Shown here piece by piece: positions 1 through 5,933 of a stretch of 5,933 nt of DNA. Source of the stretch: Ornithinimicrobium sp. GTDB taxonomy: Bacteria > Actinomycetota > Actinomycetes > Actinomycetales > Dermatophilaceae. Location of the stretch: positions 1 to 5,933 of the forward strand of contig JASKZT010000051.1 of assembly GCA_030145965.1 (NCBI GenBank), given 5' to 3'. A program made the position numbers and the translations under genes. How positions within the stretch are numbered: the stretch's first letter is position 1; each line of letters starts with the position of its first letter. The notes under the pieces were generated by a model, which was not told the DNA's origin, made no database searches, and worked only from the letters and a program-made list of their open reading frames with translations.

Positions 1-2221
<2,221 letters not shown>

Positions 2222-2254
2222 CACCTCTCCCCCGCCGGCGAGGGGCGCCGGGTG
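2222..2254. terminator. possible hairpin between convergent rnpB and the small membrane gene
   Basis: CACC at 2222-2225 can pair with GGTG at 2251-2254, and CCCC at 2230-2233 with GGGG at 2242-2245 around an 8-base loop, with an unpaired internal part. The position, between the 3' end of rnpB and the stop of the minus-strand gene at 2258, suits a bidirectional terminator or the end point of 3' trimming. There is no U tract on either strand, so this is a weak call. Confidence 0.25.
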
Positions 2255-2257
2255 CGC

Positions 2258-2404
2258 TCAGAGGTGGAGCGCGCCGGTGGCCAGGTCGACGGCCGTGAAG
2301 ACCGCGGTCAGCACGACGACCCCGACGGGGATGACGGCGAGCACCTTGTTGAAGGGGCGGGTGTCGGCCTGGGAGGTCGGGGTGAAGTCGCTCACGGTGC
2401 TCAT
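2258..2404 (-). CDS. 48-residue single-pass membrane protein, unknown function
   Basis: Short open frame starting MSTVSDFTPTSQADTRPFN and ending GALHL. The first 20 residues are polar with little charge, residues about 21-39 are strongly hydrophobic (rich in Val, Leu, Ala, with one Pro), and the tail is short; this is one transmembrane helix. There are two Arg/Lys before the helix (Arg16, Lys20) and none after, so an N-in orientation is suggested. AGGA at 2417-2414 stands 9 bases before the ATG, a reasonable Shine-Dalgarno. The start lies 37 bases after the stop of the HAD phosphatase gene on the same strand, so it is probably the last gene of the RNB-HAD operon. Codons keep the G/C third-position bias (ATC, GTC, CTG, ACC), which supports real coding. 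I do not recognise the family. Confidence 0.62.
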   Translation of the reverse strand: MSTVSDFTPTSQADTRPFNKVLAVIPVGVVVLTAVFTAVDLATGALHL

Positions 2405-2441
2405 GGCCCCAGATCCTGCCACACGGCCCCGTCCTCGCGGG

Positions 2442-3236
2442 TCAGGGGGCGAGCAGCGTCGCGAGGGTGCGGGCCACGCCGTCGTCGTCGTTGCCGGGCG
2501 CGGCGTCGGTCGCCGCGGCGAGCACGTCGGGGTGGGCGTTGGCGACCGCGAACGAGCGGCCGGCCCAGGCGAGCATCGGCAGGTCGTTGGGCATGTCGCC
2601 GAAGGCCCAGACCTGCTCGGCCGCGACGGCGGGCTCCTGCTCGGCGCACCACTGCGCCAGGGCCACCGCCTTGGTCACGCCGGGTGGGCCGATCTCGGTC
2701 ATCCGCACGGCCCCGGAGTGGGACACCTGGGCGCGGTCGCCCACGACCGCCTCGACGAGCCGGGTGAGCTCCTCGGTGTGCAGCTCGCGGTGACGGACGA
2801 GGACCTTGCCCACAGGTCGGGCGCACAGGTCCTCCCACGGCCCCACGACCCAGTCACCGGGCCGGTCCTCCGGCTCCCAGCCGGCCTCGCAGGCCGGGCC
2901 GTCCAGGCCCTCGGTCGCCAGCACGATCCCCGGTATGCCGTCGCGCAGGTCGCCCAGCAGCGCGGGGAGCAGCTCCTGCCCGAGCAGCCGGTGCCCGACG
3001 ACCCGTCGGCCCGCGACGTCGTAGGTGAACGCGCCGTTGCCGCACAGCGCGACGGCGTGGACACCGATGTCGGCCAGCTCGTGCATCCACCGCGGCGGTC
3101 GCGCGGTGACGAGGACGACCGTCACGCCGGCGGCCGCGACGTCGCGCAGGACGTCACGGGTGTAGGGGCTGACCTGCCCGTCCGAGCGCAGCAGCGTGCC
3201 GTCGACGTCGGTGGCGACCACGCGGGGCCGGCCCAT
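2442..3236 (-). CDS. HAD-superfamily phosphatase, Cof type (C2B cap)
   Basis: 264-residue cytoplasmic phosphohydrolase. Motif I is DVDGT (10-14), with nucleophile Asp10 and acid/base Asp12; motif II is Thr44 in VLVTAR (41-46); motif III is Lys189 in GVTKAVAL; motif IV is GDMPND (213-218), with Asp214 and Asp218 binding magnesium. The long stretch between motifs II and III (about 85-185) is the C2B cap, marking the Cof/YidA-like branch that acts on sugar phosphates, flavin mononucleotide or other small phosphorylated metabolites; the actual substrate cannot be read. GNGA at about 71-74 is also typical. The ATG at 3236 stands 9 bases after the stop of the RNB gene, and a GGGGGAG stretch (3255-3249) about 12 bases before it may serve as ribosome binding site, so the two genes are very likely co-transcribed. 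All catalytic residues are present and the length is normal. Confidence 0.92.
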   Translation of the reverse strand: MGRPRVVATDVDGTLLRSDGQVSPYTRDVLRDVAAAGVTVVLVTARPPRWMHELADIGVHAVALCGNGAFTYDVAGRRVVGHRLLGQELLPALLGDLRDGIPGIVLATEGLDGPACEAGWEPEDRPGDWVVGPWEDLCARPVGKVLVRHRELHTEELTRLVEAVVGDRAQVSHSGAVRMTEIGPPGVTKAVALAQWCAEQEPAVAAEQVWAFGDMPNDLPMLAWAGRSFAVANAHPDVLAAATDAAPGNDDDGVARTLATLLAP

Positions 3237-3245
3237 CGGGGGGTC

Positions 3246-4703
3246 TCACTCCCCCGCGTCGACGATGCGCAGGCGCACCCGGCTCTCGACGATGTCGGCC
3301 TCCACCACCTCGACGCAGACCGTGCTCCCGAGCTCGGCCGACCCCTCGGCGACCTCCGAGACGGGCGGGTCCAGCAGCTGGACGAGGACGTCGCCGCGCG
3401 GCAGGTCGTCGACGACGACGGCCTCGAGGCGCTGGCCGACCCGGTCGACGAGCACGGCCGCCTCGACGGCGGTGACGCACGCGCGCTCCACCGCCCGGGC
3501 GCGGCCGTCGGCCGCGCTCATGAGCGAGGGCAGCTCGGGCAGGGCCTCCCGGGCCCAGCCGGGCACCGGCGTCCCGGAGGCGAGCGCCTCGCACACCGCG
3601 AGCCCGAAGCGGTCGACGAGGCGGCGCAGCGGTGCCGTCACGTGGGCGTAGGGCGCGGCGATGGCGGCCTGCAGGAGCTCCTCCTGCGGCGGCAGCTCGC
3701 CGTCGAGGACGGTGTAGCCGGCGCCGCGGAAGAGAGCCGTGGCGGCGCTGACGACCGCCAGGTGCTCGGGCGCCGCCTTGTCCAGGCTGCGCAGGAAGTC
3801 GCCGTAGCTCATCCCCTCCGGCCACTCCTGGCCCAGGGCGCGCGCCTCCCGGCGGAAGCGGGCCACGGCCGCGTCGTCGGGGGCCGGCATCGTGCGCAGG
3901 ATGCCGACCCTGCCCTCGATCATCAGCTCGGCCGCGACGATCCCGGTGAGCAGGGAGATCTGGGCGTTCCAGTCCTCGGCGGGCAGGAGCGGGCGCAGCC
4001 GCAGGTGGTAGGTGCCGTCCTCGGCGACCTCGACCTCCTGCTCGGGCATCGGCAGGCTCGCGCCGCCGCGCTCGGCCTCCCGGCGCATCCGGTGCTCGCC
4101 GACCTCCTTGAGGAGCATGAGCGTCTCCTCGGCCCGGCCCGCGTCGACCTGCTCCTGGACCTCGGCGTAGGTGTAGCGGCGCCGCGAGCGCACCATCGCG
4201 CGGTAGAGCTGGGCGGTGTCGCGCCGCCCCTCGGCGGTCAGCCGCACGTCCCACAGGTAGGCCGGACGCACCACGTCGGGCAGGAGGCTGGCGGCCCCCT
4301 CGCTCAGCCCGGCCGGGTGCAGCGGGACCCGCTCGTCGGGGCAGTAGACGGTCACGCCGCGCAGCCGCACCTCCGCGTCGAGCGCACCCCCGGGCTCGAC
4401 GAAGGCGGGCACGTCGGCGATGGCGTAGCGCACGCGGTAGCCGTCGCCGTCGCGCTCGATGTGCATCGCCTGGTCCAGGTCCATCGACCCGGGGGGGTCG
4501 ATGGTGACCAGCTCCACGGCGGTCTCGTCGCGCTCGGGCAGCCGCGGGTCGGCGATCGCCCGCTCGACCTCGGCCAGCACCTGCGGCGGGAACTCCTGGC
4601 GCACCTCCTGGGCGTCCCGCGCCCGCTGGAAGGCCTCCGCGAGGAGGCGACCGCGGTCGGTGCCGGAGGAGGCCCGGGTGAGCTTCGTCGCGCGCTGCAG
4701 CAT
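3246..4703 (-). CDS. RNB-domain 3'-5' exoribonuclease (RNase II/R family), compact form
   Basis: 485-residue protein with an RNase II/R catalytic domain from about residue 58 to 370. The metal site reads TIDPPGSMDLDQA: Asp69, Asp75 and Asp77 match E. coli RNase II Asp201, Asp207 and Asp209, but the fourth aspartate (Asp210) is replaced by Gln78. Tyr120 (VYCPDERVPLHP) matches the aromatic residue that clamps the RNA end, and Arg360 in TAPLRRLVD matches the catalytic arginine of the TSPIR motif. Glu406 may match E. coli Glu542. The roughly 57 residues before the domain are too few for the two cold-shock domains of RNase II/R; the C-terminal 60 or so (about 424-485) are beta-rich and could form a small OB/S1-like barrel. 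The ATG at 4703 follows a TANNNT box by 7 bases and begins MLQRATKLTR; the frame stays open upstream but loses coding character. It heads the operon with the HAD gene and is divergent from yaaA. Confidence 0.92.
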   Translation of the reverse strand: MLQRATKLTRASSGTDRGRLLAEAFQRARDAQEVRQEFPPQVLAEVERAIADPRLPERDETAVELVTIDPPGSMDLDQAMHIERDGDGYRVRYAIADVPAFVEPGGALDAEVRLRGVTVYCPDERVPLHPAGLSEGAASLLPDVVRPAYLWDVRLTAEGRRDTAQLYRAMVRSRRRYTYAEVQEQVDAGRAEETLMLLKEVGEHRMRREAERGGASLPMPEQEVEVAEDGTYHLRLRPLLPAEDWNAQISLLTGIVAAELMIEGRVGILRTMPAPDDAAVARFRREARALGQEWPEGMSYGDFLRSLDKAAPEHLAVVSAATALFRGAGYTVLDGELPPQEELLQAAIAAPYAHVTAPLRRLVDRFGLAVCEALASGTPVPGWAREALPELPSLMSAADGRARAVERACVTAVEAAVLVDRVGQRLEAVVVDDLPRGDVLVQLLDPPVSEVAEGSAELGSTVCVEVVEADIVESRVRLRIVDAGE

Positions 4704-4710
4704 GGGCGTC

Positions 4711-4716
4711 ACCCTA
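4711..4716 (-). promoter_or_regulatory. candidate -10 box of the RNB gene
   Basis: TAGGGT on the minus strand, followed by 7 bases and then the ATG at 4703. A transcript starting at its expected distance would have a leader of no more than one base. No -35 is visible in the GC-only sequence upstream, and there is no Shine-Dalgarno. Confidence 0.45.
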
Positions 4717-4751
4717 CGGTGTCGGCGGCCGGCGGGGCGGGGGGCGTCGCC

Positions 4752-4757
4752 TACGCT
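4752..4757 (+). promoter_or_regulatory. candidate -10 box of yaaA
   Basis: TACGCT followed by exactly 6 bases and the GTG start at 4764, predicting a leaderless mRNA that begins with GUG. No clear -35 and no Shine-Dalgarno are seen. It lies 35 bases from the oppositely directed -10 box of the RNB gene, so the two promoters share a 60-base intergenic region and may compete for RNA polymerase. Confidence 0.45.
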
Positions 4758-4763
4758 GCCTGC

Positions 4764-5510
4764 GTGCTCATCCTCCTGCCGCCCTCCGAGTCCAAGGCCG
4801 CGCGCAGCCGCGGGACGACCCTGCGCCCCGAGACGCTCTCGGCCCCCGGGCTGGCACCGCAGCGGCGGCGGGTGGCGGCCGCGCTCGCCGAGGTGAGCGC
4901 CCGCCCGGACGCCGCGGAGGTGCTCGGCGTGAGCCCGTCCCTGGGCGAGGAGATCGCGCGCAACACCCGGCTGACGAGCGCGGCGACGCTCCCGGCCCGC
5001 GACCTCTACACCGGCGTGCTGTACGACGCCCTCGACCTCGGCTCCCTCGACCCCGCCGCCGCCCGCCGGGCCGACCGCCGGCTGCGCGTCGTCTCGGCGC
5101 TCTACGGCCTCGTGCGGCCGACCGACCGGCTGGCGCCCTACCGGCTCTCGATGGCCGTCAACCTGCCGGGCGTGGGCCCGCTGGCCACCGCCTGGCGCCC
5201 CCACCTGGAGCAGGTCCTGCCCGCCGAGGCCGGGCGCGGCCTCGTGGTGGACTGCCGCTCCAGCACGTATGCCGCCGCGTGGGCGCCGCAGGGCGACCTC
5301 GCCTCGCGCTGGGTCACGGTGCGGGTGCCGGGCGCGACCCACATGGCCAAGCACACGCGCGGCCTCGTGGCCCGGCAGCTGTGCCTGCTCCCGGACGACC
5401 CGCGCCGCCCGGGCGCGCTGGTCGAGCTCCTGGGCGCGCGCTTCGACGTGGTGCTGCACGAGCCGCAGCGGGCGGGCCGTCCGTGGGTGCTGGACGTGCA
5501 GCCCGCCTGA
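4764..5510 (+). CDS. yaaA: YaaA-family peroxide stress protein
   Basis: 248 residues against about 258 for E. coli YaaA (DUF328/UPF0246). It begins VLILLPPSESKA, the family's usual N-terminus, which fixes the GTG start although the frame is open far upstream. Other family blocks: LYTGVLYDAL (81-90), SALYGLVRP (111-119), PYRLSM (125-130), SSTYAAAW (166-173) and THMAKHTRGLVARQL (192-206). In E. coli the protein is induced through OxyR and lowers free intracellular iron during hydrogen peroxide stress, limiting Fenton damage; a YaaA structure shows a DNA-binding-like fold. The biochemical activity is unsettled. It is cytoplasmic, with no signal or membrane segment. It is divergent from the RNB gene and its stop is 9 bases from the end of the convergent histidine phosphatase gene. 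No OxyR or iron-regulator site was recognised in its 60-base upstream region. Confidence 0.94.
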   Translation: MLILLPPSESKAARSRGTTLRPETLSAPGLAPQRRRVAAALAEVSARPDAAEVLGVSPSLGEEIARNTRLTSAATLPARDLYTGVLYDALDLGSLDPAAARRADRRLRVVSALYGLVRPTDRLAPYRLSMAVNLPGVGPLATAWRPHLEQVLPAEAGRGLVVDCRSSTYAAAWAPQGDLASRWVTVRVPGATHMAKHTRGLVARQLCLLPDDPRRPGALVELLGARFDVVLHEPQRAGRPWVLDVQPA

Positions 5511-5527
5511 TCCGGCGGCTCAGCCGC
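5503..5527. terminator. possible alternative hairpins at the yaaA / phosphatase junction
   Basis: CCGCC (5503-5507) can pair with GGCGG (5514-5518) around TGATCC, or GCGGC (5515-5519) with GCCGC (5523-5527) around TCA. The two are mutually exclusive and cover both stop codons of the convergent genes. There is no U tract, and such short GC hairpins are common by chance in this composition. Weak call. Confidence 0.18.
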
Positions 5528-5933
5528 GCGAGGCGTCCACGACCGTGACCTCGGCGGCGTCCTGGGCCCCCTCGGCCACGACCTCCTCGAGCTCCTCGAG
5601 GTGGTGGGTGTCGTTGACGAAGGCGACCTGCACCCCGCCGTCGGGCCACACCTCGACCGCCGTGAGCGAGGCCGGCCCGGTGGCCACCGACCAGGCGCGC
5701 CCGTGGTCGAGGTCCAGGAGGCGGCCGAGCACCGACATGAGCACGACGCGGTGCGTGGCGACGACGACCGTCCCGCCGCGGCTGATCGCCCGCGCCAGCG
5801 CCTCGCCCACGCGGGTGTCGACGTCACGCCGGCACTCCCCACCGGGCGGGGCGAAGCCGGCGTCGACGCGCAGCCGCATGAGGTCCTCGCCGTGCTCCCG
5901 CGCGAGGTCGGCCATCGCCAGGCCGTCCCAGGC
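5520..5933 (-). CDS. histidine phosphatase family protein, N-terminus beyond the window
   Basis: The last 137 residues of a phosphoglycerate-mutase-like histidine phosphatase. The open frame runs off the right edge with AWDGLAMADLAREHG, matching the family's WDGLTFAE-type segment, so the ATG at 5915 is internal and not the start. Seen, in fragment numbering: PPGGEC (29-34) with the conserved Glu33, then VVVATHRV (56-63) with His61, the second catalytic histidine (usually SHG or THG; here THR), then PASLTAVEVW and the C-terminal FVNDTHHLEE that resembles the NDTAHL end of the family. The RHG motif with the phosphorylated histidine would lie outside the window. In actinobacteria such a domain can be free-standing, a CobC-like alpha-ribazole phosphatase, or the C-terminal half of a bifunctional RNase H/acid phosphatase; the fragment does not decide. 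Tail to tail with yaaA. Confidence 0.88.
   Translation of the reverse strand, partial: AWDGLAMADLAREHGEDLMRLRVDAGFAPPGGECRRDVDTRVGEALARAISRGGTVVVATHRVVLMSVLGRLLDLDHGRAWSVATGPASLTAVEVWPDGGVQVAFVNDTHHLEELEEVVAEGAQDAAEVTVVDASRG

Noticed and set aside
3385..3425. Repeated GTCGTC/GACGACGACG triplets that look like a short repeat.
   Set aside because: They encode the Val-Val-Asp-Asp stretch of the RNB protein with the usual GTC and GAC codons; this is codon bias and not a repeat element.
4704..5459. N-terminal extension of the RNB protein in the open frame upstream of 4703.
   Set aside because: The extension is antisense to yaaA and has shadow-type composition. A promoter-like box and the ATG at 4703 mark the start.
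5520..5915. Complete 131-residue gene starting at the ATG at 5915.
   Set aside because: Homology to histidine phosphatases continues in frame upstream of that ATG to the window edge (WDGLA), and the catalytic RHG motif would lie further upstream, so the gene is a fragment cut by the window.

Overview
This is a very GC-rich stretch (by eye above 70% G+C, with third codon positions almost all G or C). It reads as a chromosomal housekeeping region of an actinobacterium. The organism call rests on the base composition, on an actinobacterial GuaB1-type GMP reductase, on a type A RNase P RNA with a P19 helix, and on start codons placed directly behind TANNNT boxes. The genus cannot be fixed from the sequence; a member of Micrococcales is only a guess.

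Layout from left to right. (1) 1-1073, minus: guaB1, a CBS-domain GMP reductase, whose C-terminal part lies beyond the left edge. (2) 1153-1839, plus, divergent from guaB1: a 228-residue metallo-beta-lactamase-fold hydrolase of the UlaG-like type. (3) about 1834-2221, plus: rnpB, the RNase P RNA, complete. Its 5' end overlaps the stop codon of the hydrolase gene, and its probable promoter lies inside that coding region. (4) 2258-4703, minus, convergent with rnpB: an apparent operon in the order RNB-domain exoribonuclease (4703-3246), Cof-type HAD phosphatase (3236-2442) and a 48-residue single-pass membrane protein (2404-2258). (5) 4764-5510, plus, divergent from the RNB gene: a YaaA-family protein (peroxide/iron stress). 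(6) 5520-5933, minus, tail to tail with yaaA: the C-terminal part of a histidine phosphatase that enters from the right edge.

No gene-free stretch exceeds 300 bases once rnpB is recognised. I see no mobile element, CRISPR array, tRNA, long repeat or sign of horizontal transfer. The genes do not form one pathway. The nearest theme is RNA and nucleotide turnover: GMP salvage, RNase P, a 3'-5' exoribonuclease and two phosphatases.

I found no convincing new biological system. The points most worth a second look are the rnpB promoter and 5' end nested in an upstream gene, the compact RNB enzyme with a substituted active-site aspartate, the unannotated 48-residue membrane protein, and the consistent leaderless-type promoter spacing in front of all four genes that head a transcription unit.
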